Positions 1 to 9,510 of a DNA stretch of 64,000 nucleotides are shown in pieces (position 1 is the first letter of the stretch; each line of letters begins with the position of its first letter). Below the pieces are notes generated by a model. The model made no database searches. It was not told where the DNA came from and was given only the letters and a program-made list of their open reading frames with translations. Location: the NCBI GenBank assembly GCA_029876055.1, contig CM056876.1, positions 744,001 to 808,000 on the forward strand, given 5' to 3'. Source of the stretch: Madurella fahalii (taxonomy: Eukaryota; Ascomycota; Sordariomycetes; Sordariales). Position numbers and translations under genes: made by a program.

Positions 1-1
1 A

Positions 2-1375
2 CAGCTTATTGAACACTATGGCACACTGCACCTCAGTCGGCTGGAGCTCGTCAAGATCTCCCTCGAGTGTCTGATGAGCCGCAAGTTCAAGGCTAAGCAT
101 CCTGGCGATCGGGTGTATGTGCTAATGGGCCTGCTTCGGATCCGGCCGCCCATCGACAAGACGGACTCGGCATTCCAGGCCTTTGCGCGGCTCTCCCTGC
201 CCCAGGACAGCGACCGACTCATGGAGCGCCTGATCTGTCTCCTACCCGATACGCCCGACCAGAACTGGGAGCTGATGAGGGACCAGTACAAAGCCAGCCT
301 TTGGGACATTTACCCGGACACGCAGGTCTGCGGCATCGGCGAGAACGACACGGTTATTGTGGACGGCGCCAAGGGCGCCCAGATCCAGTGGTCCGGGTTC
401 ACCCCGGTGCGCAGTCTCAGGAAGCTCACAATAAAACGCATCTTGTTCCTCTTCTTCCTTACCTGGTCACCTCTTCTCTTCTTTGTCGGCGTCATCATGG
501 CCGCGGTTGCTGCGCCACCGCCCGGTTATGAGGCGTACGGCACCCCTCCTAATCCGATCTACCAGTCCGGCGTTGCCATACTGGTAATCACCCTGTTGCT
601 GTTTATTCTCCCGGCTCCGTACTTCCTGTGGCACCTCCACTCGGGTAAACTGTGGGAGGTCGAGCCTTGTTTCTTTGGCCTCGAAGGCTACGTGCCCATC
701 GAAGCTATTGAAGAAAAGCTCTTCGGCACGCCGGGAAAGCACGGCGGCCGCCTGCGCTGGAGCGCCTATGGATCACCCCTGTCCCGTCACATACAGGGCC
801 AGCCCAAGCACGAGCGCGCCGTGCGCTACCGGTACCACGACGGCAACGACAACGACAGAAACCCCCTGTTCCCACCACCACTGTCGCCCCCCCCGCAAGT
901 CGTAGATATCACCCCAATCGACACTTACCCCGTCGAGACAATCGACCCAACGAGCCGCTGCGCCGCCTGCGCCCCAAACGGCGTGGGAGCCATGTACTGC
1001 CATTACCACCCCACCGTCGCCTCCTGCCAGGATGTGAGCCGCAGCCCTATGGGCCACATGAAGGTATTCACGCTGGTTGACACGTTCAACATGACGGTGA
1101 CTCTGTTCTACGCCGTGCGCCCGCCAACGGTGCTGGTCGTCGGTGGCAGCGAGGGCGGCATGAAGCGTGCCATTGCGTGTTCGTTGGATGTCACCACGGG
1201 CACGCTCTACCGTGAGACGGTGCTACGCATCCCCTCGCAGAGCGTCAATCGCATGGAGGGCTTGCCTAGGGTTAGGTTGGGGCTGAGGTGGCCGTTTTTG
1301 GAGGGTGATGTGCGTCGGACGGGTTGGGGTGGTGGTGATTGGGGGCCGGTTCAGGGCAATATGGCACCGGCTTAA
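2..1375 (+). CDS. HET-related membrane protein, 3' part (5' end outside window)
   Basis: The frame is open from base 2 through to the TAA at 1373-1375, so the true start lies upstream of the window; the ATG at 74 is only the first internal Met. Near the beginning is GDRVYVLMGLLRIRP, which resembles the DRVYALLGL stretch that follows the catalytic part of many fungal HET (heterokaryon incompatibility) proteins. Two hydrophobic segments follow (about 443-515 and 583-635), so the C-terminal half is probably membrane anchored. A proline-rich stretch (about 865-900) and a Cys-rich patch (CAAC...MYCHYH, near 958-1010) come later. The HET assignment rests on the short motif and overall resemblance; the HET domain itself is not visible. 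It could equally be called a conserved fungal integral membrane protein. Confidence 0.75.
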   Translation, partial: QLIEHYGTLHLSRLELVKISLECLMSRKFKAKHPGDRVYVLMGLLRIRPPIDKTDSAFQAFARLSLPQDSDRLMERLICLLPDTPDQNWELMRDQYKASLWDIYPDTQVCGIGENDTVIVDGAKGAQIQWSGFTPVRSLRKLTIKRILFLFFLTWSPLLFFVGVIMAAVAAPPPGYEAYGTPPNPIYQSGVAILVITLLLFILPAPYFLWHLHSGKLWEVEPCFFGLEGYVPIEAIEEKLFGTPGKHGGRLRWSAYGSPLSRHIQGQPKHERAVRYRYHDGNDNDRNPLFPPPLSPPPQVVDITPIDTYPVETIDPTSRCAACAPNGVGAMYCHYHPTVASCQDVSRSPMGHMKVFTLVDTFNMTVTLFYAVRPPTVLVVGGSEGGMKRAIACSLDVTTGTLYRETVLRIPSQSVNRMEGLPRVRLGLRWPFLEGDVRRTGWGGGDWGPVQGNMAPA

Positions 1376-2347
1376 GTTGTATACCCAGAACAGAGGGGTT
1401 GATGATGGGGAAATTTAAGAGGGGATGACTTCATGGAAAGGGAAGGATCGTAGTGCTAGGCGGAATCCTGTCATTCTCTCCGTGGAAAGGGAGAAGGGGC
1501 ATGAATAAGGACGCCCGGCGGGTGTGGAATTTGATCTCGGAGGTGAGGCTTCGCGGGGATTTCTGATTAACGGTGTCAACGTTGTAATTAACCTTCCATG
1601 GACCTACCTATCACTTAGATATGAATTTGCCCACTTTTCTACCAAGAACTCGAATAACCAATCTTGGTTCGCTGCTTGGATTTGGTGCAGCTTATCTGAC
1701 CTTACTTACTGTTGTACAGCTGGTGAGAACGCTGGGGGTTGCTTCGACCACAGGGACTGGTAGAAACAAAATATTGGGCTCGAAAATTCATGGCTACATT
1801 ATTCTCTCATGGATAATCGATAATTATGGACAGCGGTTTAATGTTATAATCTGAGGAAGGTCCAAAATTGAATAAGGAGATGAGGTCAAAACTGGGGATA
1901 CCATATCATGGCGTCGAATTGCGTGGCTCGTGCGCATGGAGTGTCCCAAGCCCAAGATTCAAGCCGTATTATAGCCTGTCTACCGGTCTGACCGACAAGG
2001 AGCTTTGTATCCAGTAGGAAAACCAACGGTGCTGTGTTGATCCATGGCTCGTGGGCCTCTGCGCGTCTGAGAGACTCGCTGTTGTATGAGACGAATCTGG
2101 GCACACGAAATTTCCTTTTTTGTACCTCGACCACGTGACACTGCTCACCCCGGCTCAGGCGCGGCTCAGTCTTTGCTCAGAATTTGCTCAGGCTTGCTCA
2201 CCTTTACTCAGGTTAAGTACTATTTTCGGAACGCTGCGCCGCAGCATGCGGAATTGCTTCAACTCTAGCCGAGTAGACCTAGAATTGGTCCCATATATAA
2301 AGATGGCCAAAATCGGTCCCTATTTTGAAAATGAACAGCCTCGCCTT
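1376..2347. other. intergenic, no gene seen
   Basis: Only short overlapping frames occur here, with no recognisable domain. The stretch separates the HET-related gene from the first transposon; the region just before the element (about 2140-2220) is rich in GCTCA repeats. Confidence 0.5.
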
Positions 2348-2349
2348 TA

Positions 2350-2392
2350 ACGTATTTTATAAGCGAGCGACGCATATAAGCGAGCGACGCAC
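2350..2392 (+). repeat. left TIR of pogo copy 1
   Basis: Exact inverted match to 4167-4209. It starts with ACGTATTTT next to the TA duplication and contains iterons at 2359 and 2376, 17 bp apart. Such iterons are likely transposase binding sites (inference). Confidence 0.92.
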
Positions 2393-2447
2393 TTTTCAAT
2401 GCGACGCGCCACCCATACTTGTTTACCACATTCCACCACCAAAAACC

Positions 2448-4120
2448 ATAGCCAGCAATTCAAAAGAAGCCAGGCTTCTCTTAGCTATCAGAGCTATCCA
2501 GAAAGATCAAAAACTTAGTAAACGAAAGGCGGCTGAGATATATAATGTTTCGGAAGCAACACTCCGGCAACGGCTCAACGGCCAACCTGCACGCCACGAT
2601 ACACCAGCCAACTCACGAAAACTTACAGATCTAGAAGAGAGTACAATTGTTCAGTATATAAGTGAGCTCTATATACGCGCATTTCCTCCTCGGCTTCGTT
2701 TTGTAGAAGATATAGCCAACCGACTGCTACGCAAATGCGACGTGCCCCCTATCGGTTAACTCTGGGCTCACAACTTCGTTAAACGCCAACCAGAGCTTCG
2801 GACACGTTTTTCGCGTAGATACGACTACCAGAGGGCTAAATGCGAAGATCCAAAGGTTATTCGCGAGTAGTTTGCACTTATATATAACACTAAAGCCAAA
2901 TATGGAATCCTCGACAAAGATATATATAACTTTGACGAGACCGGGTTTATAATAGGCATAATTACTACTAGTATAGTTATTACTACCTTTGATGGCTATA
3001 GGAAAGCTAAAAAAGTCTAGCCTGGTAATCGTAAATGGGTTACGGTTATCCAGGGGGTAAATGCTTAAGGCTAGGCTATCCTACCATTCATCCTTTTAAA
3101 GGGGAAATATTACTAGGAGAGCTAGTATCGAGATTATAGTCTTCCGGTTACCTGGTATATTGGAACAACCGAAAACGGCTGGACTACCAATAAGAAAGAC
3201 ATGGATTTCATCCGGCACTTCGATCTTCATACAACATCTCATATAAAAGAGAAATACCGGCTCTTAATCCTCGACGGCCACGAAAGTCACTACTCTAACC
3301 TATTTGAGATATACTACTAGGAGCACAATATCATTATACTCTATATGCCTTTACATTCCTCGTATCTAGTCCAGCTACTAGATATTAGTTATTTTAGGCT
3401 GTTAAAGAAGGTCTACGGCAATCAAATCGAGGAACTTATACGTATGTATATCACACACATCACTAAATTGGAATTCCTTTGCGCATTCAGAGAGGCAATT
3501 TTTACCACTTTTATCGACAAGAATATCCAGGGAGCCTTTGCCGGAGCTGGCCTTATACTATATAATCTAGAAAAGGTACTTTCTAAGATGAATATACGGC
3601 TTCAAACTCTAACTCCGCCAACCTCACAGCCAGGTACGGCACTACCTTGGCTATCTCAGACGCTATAAAATGCCAGAGAGGCTACCTCACAGAAGGACCT
3701 TATCAAAGGCCACATATCTAATCACCAAGGTAGTTCTCCGACCTCTATGCTGGCTACTATAGACCAGTTAGCTAAAGGTGTGGTAACTGTGATACACGAA
3801 GTGGCCCTTTTGCGTACGGAGGTCTCGGCACTACGAAAGGCCAATAAGGAGCTAAGTAAGTGACGGAGGGCCAAAAAAACACGTATACGGCTTGGAGGTC
3901 TCTTACCGTACAAAAGGCATAAGATCTACTAGCCCAGAAAGCTGTAGATAGGCCAGAAAACCAAGAGACACAGCCAAATAATAGTGGTGAAGGGGGGTCT
4001 CGTACCAAGATTCGGTGTTATGGTCTGTACGGCAAGTTTGGCTATAATGCCCGTACCTGTCAAGAGACTAGAGAATCATCTGATTCATCTATTTCTGGTT
4101 CAGTTATTGTTATTTCCTAA
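2448..4120 (+). pseudogene. transposase pseudogene (psq HTH, CENP-B HTH, DDE) in pogo copy 1
   Basis: Reading from 2448, an N-terminal Psq-type helix-turn-helix (YNVSEATLRQRLNG) and a CENP-B/Tc5-type HTH region up to 2756 are seen. Then come the DDE catalytic parts: NFDETGF near 2930-2950, LDGHESHYS near 3270-3300 and LLDISYF near 3370-3395. The frame is broken by TAA/TAG at several places (for example 2757, 2868, 3319) where relatives carry Gln or Lys. The start codon is ATA where the other two copies have ATG. A C-terminal zinc-knuckle remnant is at about 4015-4070. The gene cannot make a working transposase. Confidence 0.88.
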
Positions 4121-4166
4121 TATTGTAGTAGAATGATTGTAGATAATTGTAGTAGGGTGGGGAGAA

Positions 4167-4209
4167 GTGCGTCGCTCGCTTATATGCGTCGCTCGCTTAT
4201 AAAATACGT
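4167..4209 (-). repeat. right TIR of pogo copy 1
   Basis: Exact inverted match of the left TIR, ending AAAATACGT next to TA at 4210-4211. Confidence 0.92.
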
Positions 4210-4589
4210 TACCTCTTATAGTTTTTTCGTATTATCTACCTGACTACTGGGAACTTAACTTTTGCCCTCCAAGTCTCGCACCTTTACTTTCTTCAAAGCA
4301 CTTCTACTTTCGTTGTTTAACACCCTGAACTTATTATCATCCTTGATAAAACGCTAAGGTATAGAATGGAATTGGAATTAAAGACGTCTAATTTAGCAGA
4401 TGTCGTTATCGAATAGGTTGAAAGGAGAGGCCTTATAGATAACCGCTCCAAGATCAGCCCTTATACAGTTTATAGGAATCTTAGACCTAAAAGCAAAAAA
4501 CATTATTTATAAGTATTTGAAGTGTGGTATTCGTAAGTAAACAGTATGTATATATTTAATACCATGATCTAACATTCTTTAGATATATT

Positions 4590-4965
4590 ATTATTCCTTC
4601 CTATACCGCTTTACCTAAGATAAAGTGTACCGGATCTTCTACCACTAAATATATAGGAAAATCGTACCACAATAACTAAGTGAAAAACCTATATTAACAA
4701 GTAATAGGAAATAATAGTGATAGATGCTAGTCAGTTGTAAAAGAAAGGAAGACCTTATATAATGCCTTGAAGATTCCTAGTCTTCGGCTTTGGATTCGTC
4801 TACTACTTCTTCCCTTTTCTTAGCCTCTTTAGCTTCTAGTCTAGCTATCGAGCTAGGTTATATTCTATTAAGCAGCCTGAATCTGTTAGCTAATCTAAAA
4901 CTCTTCTTAATAGCCTGAGATTCTGAGAGCCTTAGCCCTATAATATAAAGTTAAGGTCCTAGTGG
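4590..4965 (-). mobile_element. relic of Tad-like LINE 3' end
   Basis: Read on the minus strand, this stretch aligns by eye with 16600-17000: the same order of an AE/K-rich coding end, then a tail with ATATAGGTTTTTCA, GGTTTTCCTATGTA-like and TAGTGGTAGAAG words, ending TAAAGCGGTATAGG. Both copies are heavily mutated in CpA/TpG. It is the 3' part only; the 5' side beyond about 4965 no longer matches. Confidence 0.65.
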
Positions 4966-5340
4966 TCTTTGTAAAGGGGTTGTTTTGGAATACATTGATG
5001 GAGATAGATCACGATGTTTTAATACCGAAGAGACCTAGACCAACGGATGATATCTTAGAGAACAGCCTCTGTTGATTAGGTAAAGCACACAGTAGATGAT
5101 GGAAAAGAAGGAAGGTGAAGAAAAGACTTCAAAGTGCTGGATTGTTAATTCTATCTAAGTGAGGGAAAGCCATAGTTATCATAGATTTGATCTTATCGGC
5201 CGTTTTGGCCTTCGAGATAATTGGAAAGAGGGTTTATTGTAGATCACCTGCTTACTGTGGAGCTAATTTTGAAGATCTCCTTGAATACGAGATTCCATCG
5301 TTCCACAGGTGAGATTATAGTGCGTTTAGAGATGCTGGAC
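4966..5340. other. decayed AT-rich spacer
   Basis: No frame or motif that can be supported. Base composition and TpA richness resemble the surrounding RIP-damaged repeats. Confidence 0.4.
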
Positions 5341-5713
5341 CCTGTTCTGGGTGCCAGTGCCCTATTCCAGATGCCAACGCTCTATTCCGAGTGCTAGAAC
5401 CCTGTTCTGGGCGTTGTAGCCTTGTTCCGGGCGTTGTGGCCTTATTCCAGGTACTGGAGTTCTGTTCCAGATGCCGAAGCTCTGTTCCAGACGTTGCGGC
5501 TCTGTCCCGGGTACTGTACCCTTGATCTAGGTGTTGTATTATCTCCAATAGGTTACGATGGAGATACCCTGATGGATTACGATTAATCTGATAGCCTACG
5601 ATGGATTTAAGCGATTTGAGTGTTTCTGGGCGATTTGAGCCAGTTGATCCCGTAGGGCGAAACTGGGGAGATGTGTTAGAAATGAGGAATGTCGTCGCAA
5701 ATGAGCGACCCAC
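5315..5713 (-). other. open frame across the minisatellite, doubtful gene
   Basis: A 132-codon frame opens with MGRSFATTFLISNTS and runs through all ten repeat units as repeated RAxTxGTxLxxPEQ-like text. It is one of very few long open frames in this TAG-rich region. It has no recognised domain. The lack of stops may only reflect the CA-poor repeat units, or it may be a remnant of a repeat-containing protein. I cannot decide. Confidence 0.25.
5341..5540. repeat. minisatellite, ten 20-bp units
   Basis: The 200 bases divide exactly into ten 20-bp units of the type C/T-Y-TRTTCYRGGYGYYRNNGC, for example CCTGTTCTGGGTGCCAGTGC (5341-5360) and TCTGTTCCAGACGTTGCGGC (5481-5500). All units stay in register without indels, although they differ at many positions. 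Because 20 is not a multiple of three, the translated pattern repeats every 60 bp (20 residues). The minus-strand frame 5315-5713 (132 codons) is open across it, giving Gln/Arg/Ser/Thr-rich protein. Confidence 0.85.
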
Positions 5714-6039
5714 TTTGTACAGCTGGGAGCACCTGCCGACAGGTGTCGGATCATATGACGAGTGCTCCTAGGGGCTATCTTCCTGAGTTCCCTGCTTCCT
5801 GAGCGATATCTGCAATGTAAACACACACAACTACACAACAATATATAACAACAGGGCAACTGCCCAACCCATTGATGAAGACCCTCTAGATATGTGTAGA
5901 TCTGTGCCCAACGAGCCTAACTAATTAAGTGGGTGCTATAGACTGTAGTTCCAATAGTATGTGGATATAGATGTATATTTCTATACCATTTCAATACCAT
6001 ATAGTCCAGGTAGAAATGTACATACAACTAGCTCAATGA
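5541..6039. other. decayed repeat DNA, possible LTR-like piece
   Basis: A TGTTAG...ATAACAACA segment at 5674-5853 looks like a small LTR, but no flanking duplication was found. No gene is seen. Confidence 0.25.
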
Positions 6040-6352
6040 TATATTAAATAACAGCCTACTCTTCAGAATATATAAGCTTATACGAGTTAGGTATAATGTT
6101 TCATCATATAGACTGGCTAGTACATTAGTCAGAGAAGGTTATAGGTAGTACATTATAGAACCCAGCTATAGCTCGTAGACTTAACTTTTTATATTTTTGC
6201 ATAGCTTAGAAGGCTAAGATTAGCCTTGCTTCCTTTGAAGTAGAAGCTATATTGAGTTGTAGAAAAAATTAATATTAAGTGCAAGGAGAACGCATTGTGG
6301 TAGAGACTATACAACTCACTTGGGTATACAGCTCGCTTATAGATTACATTAT
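6040..6352 (-). mobile_element. relic of a fourth pogo-type element (5' end)
   Basis: Read on the minus strand, it aligns with the first part of the pogo copy at 56377-58238: a TIR-like end (TAATCTATAAGCGAGCTG), the leader with TTGCACTT/TTTTTTCTACAAC, the transposase start region (ATAGCTTCTACTTCAAAGGAAGC) and the following HTH-coding stretch. The start codon is again altered (ATA). The rest of the element is missing or unrecognisable to the left. The terminal TA abuts a LINE tail. Confidence 0.6.
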
Positions 6353-6440
6353 AGGTTTTTCACCTAGCTTATACAGTATAGTTTTTCTATGTATTTAGCA
6401 GTACAACGTCTAGTATACTCTATCTTAGGCTCTTCTCAGT
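6352..6440 (+). mobile_element. relic of Tad-like LINE tail
   Basis: Matches 16896-16975: AGGTTTTTCACCTAGCTT, GTTTTTCTATGTATTTAG and GTACAACGTCTAG follow in the same order and spacing. Only the last part of the LINE is present. It starts exactly at the end of the pogo relic, as if the transposon had inserted at a TA inside the LINE tail. Confidence 0.6.
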
Positions 6441-7240
6441 GAATAAACATTGGGGACCATCCGTATAAACAGCTAGGCATCGTAAAAATTGGAAAGTAGT
6501 ACCTTTGCGATCTGCTCTTTTGATTCCAAGAGTTGCAACACTGTGTAGTTACTACGTAGCTGGTTAGTAGCTGAAGACGTCGATTTCAAGGACTTGACGT
6601 GAGATTTTCGAATGCCCGAAAATCTCTTACCGCCCTGTCTAACAATTACAGCTTGATCCCAATGACAACAATAAATTGCAACAAGTTTATAAGATTAGAG
6701 AGATACTAAATGTGAAAACTACCTAATTCTTTCGATATTCTGAAGAAGAGATATAGTACCTCCGACCTTACTTAGTTCTAAGAGCGTAGCTGCTAGGAGT
6801 AGTGATAAGAGCCTAGATATAGCTACGATGAGGATATAGAGCGAAAGCCGAAATACAATTCCAATTGCAAGAGTTATTAATCGACCGAGGAGATAGAAGG
6901 TAATAGGTTCTTTAAAGGAGGTAAATTAATGGGCAACTGGTCTTCCTACAAGGTATTTTGCTCTCTTGACAAATAATATATTATAAATAGAGGAAATATA
7001 ATAGTAGATTAGAATAGATTAGTAGCAGTCGCAGCTATTGAGAACTATACTAGTATAGTAGTTCTTACTTACTTACTTAATAGCACTACTATAAAATATA
7101 GTTAACCTAGCTAGGAAGATCTAGCTAAGTAATAGGAAGCTAGAATCTAGGGTTGTACCTAAGGGAAAGTAGGCTATAACAGCTATATTAGACTAGAGAG
7201 AGGATATAGCTATAGAGAGGTCCCAACTCGTGCTTAGAGT
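6441..7240. other. decayed AT-rich repeat DNA
   Basis: No gene. Sequence is TpA-rich with frequent TAG, like the neighbouring damaged elements; no further family recognised. Confidence 0.4.
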
Positions 7241-7245
7241 ATAAG

Positions 7246-7600
7246 TGTGAGGATCAAGGATCTAAGGGTAGTAAGACCAGAGTGTTTGGGTACAAGCAGT
7301 GCACGTGTAATGTAGGAGCAGAGTGCTCGTTAGGGGTTAAGTAGTGGTCTCATTGAACTCTACCTCTCTCCTAAGCTCTGTCTCCTACTTTCTTATACCC
7401 GTAATAGTATCGCTAGGGCTTACTTCCCTGCTCTACTGCTTTATCGTCCTCCTTGCTAGTACGCTCCTTCGACGCTCATCTAACGCGCTATTTATACCAT
7501 TCTAGCTTAGTGCCGTTGTTGCTTCTGAGGCTCGTTTACGCTGTGGCTCCGAGGCTTCCGGACCGTGTCTCACGCTGGCTCTGCTTAGCCGGTCCTCACA
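7246..7600 (-). mobile_element. solo LTR, inverted relative to the neighbouring retrotransposon
   Basis: A 355-bp TGTGAGG...CCTCACA unit flanked by the 5-bp target duplication ATAAG (7241-7245 and 7601-7605). Its reverse complement matches the chromovirus LTRs at 7665-8023 and 15337-15695 along the whole length. A solo LTR arises by recombination between the two LTRs of a full element, so this marks an earlier independent insertion of the same family. Confidence 0.9.
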
Positions 7601-7664
7601 ATAAGTAGAATGTAAACATTGCCTTAGTAGTAGACTTATTAGATTATAGTTACGATATAGGAGG

Positions 7665-8023
7665 TGTTAGGACCGGCTGAGCGGGGCCAGCGTGAGGCGC
7701 GGTCCGGAAGCCTCGGAGCTGTAGCGTAAGCGAGCCTCAGAAGCAATAACGGTACTAAGCTAGAATGGTATAAATAGCGTGTCAGATGAGCGTCGAAGGA
7801 GCGTACCAGTAAGGAGGACGACAAAGCAGTAGAGCGGGGAAGTAAGCCCTAGCGATACTGTTACGGGTATAAGAAGGAGGGCGGGAGACAGAGCTTAGGG
7901 GAGAGACAGAGTTCAATGAGACTACTACTCGACCCCTAACGAGTACTCTGCTCCTACATTATACATGTACTGCTTATACCTAGACACTCTGGTCTTACTA
8001 CCCTTAGATCCTTGATCCTTATA
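7665..8023 (+). repeat. 5' LTR of chromovirus
   Basis: Begins TGTTAGGACCGG and ends CTTGATCCTTATA, where the 3' LTR has TGTAAGG and CTTGATCCTCACA; the differences are mostly C-to-T or G-to-A. A TATA-like ATAAATAGCG lies near 7770. Confidence 0.92.
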
Positions 8024-8239
8024 CGTTAAACTCTTTGTCTTCCAGGCAACTAGACCGTCCGGGACGAGTATAGTACTAAGGCGTCAACGCGTTACTCTCA
8101 ATCAGCTTGTAAGTGAAATAGAAGGCTCGCTTACGTTAAATAGCCAGCCTTCCAGTAGCGCTTAACTCCCTGATATCCCTAAGATTCCCGACGCTCAAGT
8201 CCTTAATCCCCTTAGTATGACCTAAGGATGCCTGCCTAC

Positions 8240-9510
8240 GGACGATCCGCTTACTAGCCGCTCCCCTATAGCGCAGCCGGGTATGCCGTTGCCTGAGCGC
8301 TAGTAGCGACTGCTAGAGGAGGAGCAACGACTTGACGAGGAGATTGCTATCGCTCGAAGACAGGTAACGCTATGCTGTAAGAGAGCTGAGCTAGAGCTGC
8401 TCCTCTGAGACCAAACTGTCCCGGAGCCCGAACCTCTGTCTTACCCAACGGTATATCCTTCCCGGGAGGCTCTCTTGACCCCCCCTAACCCTACTCTTGT
8501 GAGCCCTGTAGGCGTAACGCCCTAGTAGCTCGGAGCAGTCATACTAGGAGGAGTGACTTAGAAGACTCCGGCGCTCACCTATCCTATATATAATAGGTCC
8601 AACGCGACTGTCCTTCGCAATTTCCTCTTCGACTATAAGACGAACTTCGCCTTTATCAGCAATGTTCTAAGCAGCGACTACGTTATATATGCAGTAAGCT
8701 GCCTCCGCGGGACCCTAAAGAATATTTGGGTCAACTATATTAGCGAAAGGGAAAATGACCCTACCTTCGACCTCACTCTAGTTACGTAGGAAGAACTCGT
8801 TGAATTCCTTTATAGCTAGCTCTCGGACCCGGAGACGTGTGCCCTTTCTACAGCTACGTAGCTTGATAACCTACGTTAATACGACGATGAAACGGTTATA
8901 GAATTCGTAGATCGATATACGACCATTGCTACTAACCTCCCCTACTAGATAGAAGAAAGTTAACGGATAATCGGCCTCCTCCCGAAGTTCCGTAGGGAGA
9001 TTCGCCTAGCAATTACCTGCTATAGTACCTTACTAGCTATATACTAGCAGCTGGTAAGTACCGCTCGGCGGATCGAAGATAGTTAGCGAGCCGAAGGAAT
9101 ATCGGGCTACTACTCCCGGCCGCGACCCCCTACCGCCCTCGAGCTAGGTAATAGGAGTACTTAAGCCCTGCTAACGCGACTAGGGCATAATATTGTCTGC
9201 TATAACTACGGAAAGGAGGGCTATATCGCTAGGAATTGTCTATCGGGGCCATCCAACCCCCTAGTACCGGAGAGAGTGGATAAGCAGTAATAACGCTGCT
9301 ATACCTATAACCAGCCCGGGTACTACTCGACCAATTGCCCTTAAGCAGTCTGCGGACGATACGACCAGGTAGGCTATACAGCGCTCCGATGCCCTAACAA
9401 CAGCCTTATCAACAACAGCAACCAGACCCCTCTATAAGAACGTATTAGGGCTATAGTAGCGGAGTGATAGAACAATGCGGGGGGTACCTCTCGTCGTATA
9501 AAATCTGATA
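8240..9510 (+). pseudogene. gag pseudogene of chromovirus
   Basis: Translating through stops gives a charged, coiled-coil-like N-terminal part (EEEQRLDEEIAIARRQ near 8320-8365) and a capsid-like region near 8600-9080. Two zinc knuckles follow, about 9190-9240 (CYNYGKEGYIARNC, with Cys and His replaced by Tyr) and about 9297-9345 (CYTYNQPGYYSTNC, likewise). The Tyr replacements are TGC to TAC and CAC to TAC changes, again the RIP signature. Not functional. Confidence 0.8.

Larger units (their letters stand above)
2350..4209 (+). mobile_element. pogo/Fot-type Tc1-mariner DNA transposon, copy 1 (RIP-damaged)
   Basis: The element is 1860 bp, bounded by perfect 43-bp terminal inverted repeats at 2350-2392 and 4167-4209 and flanked by the TA target duplication (2348-2349 and 4210-4211) typical of Tc1/mariner insertion. 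Each TIR holds two tandem copies of a 17-bp unit beginning ATAAGCGAGCGACGC. The interior encodes a pogo-type transposase that is broken by many stops. Two related copies lie at 17034-18896 and 56377-58238, with different TIR sequences. The perfect TIRs contrast with the decayed coding part. Confidence 0.93.

Noticed and set aside
5674..5853. TGTTAG...AACA segment resembling a small solo LTR.
   Set aside because: No flanking target duplication and no second copy in the window; mentioned only as possible.
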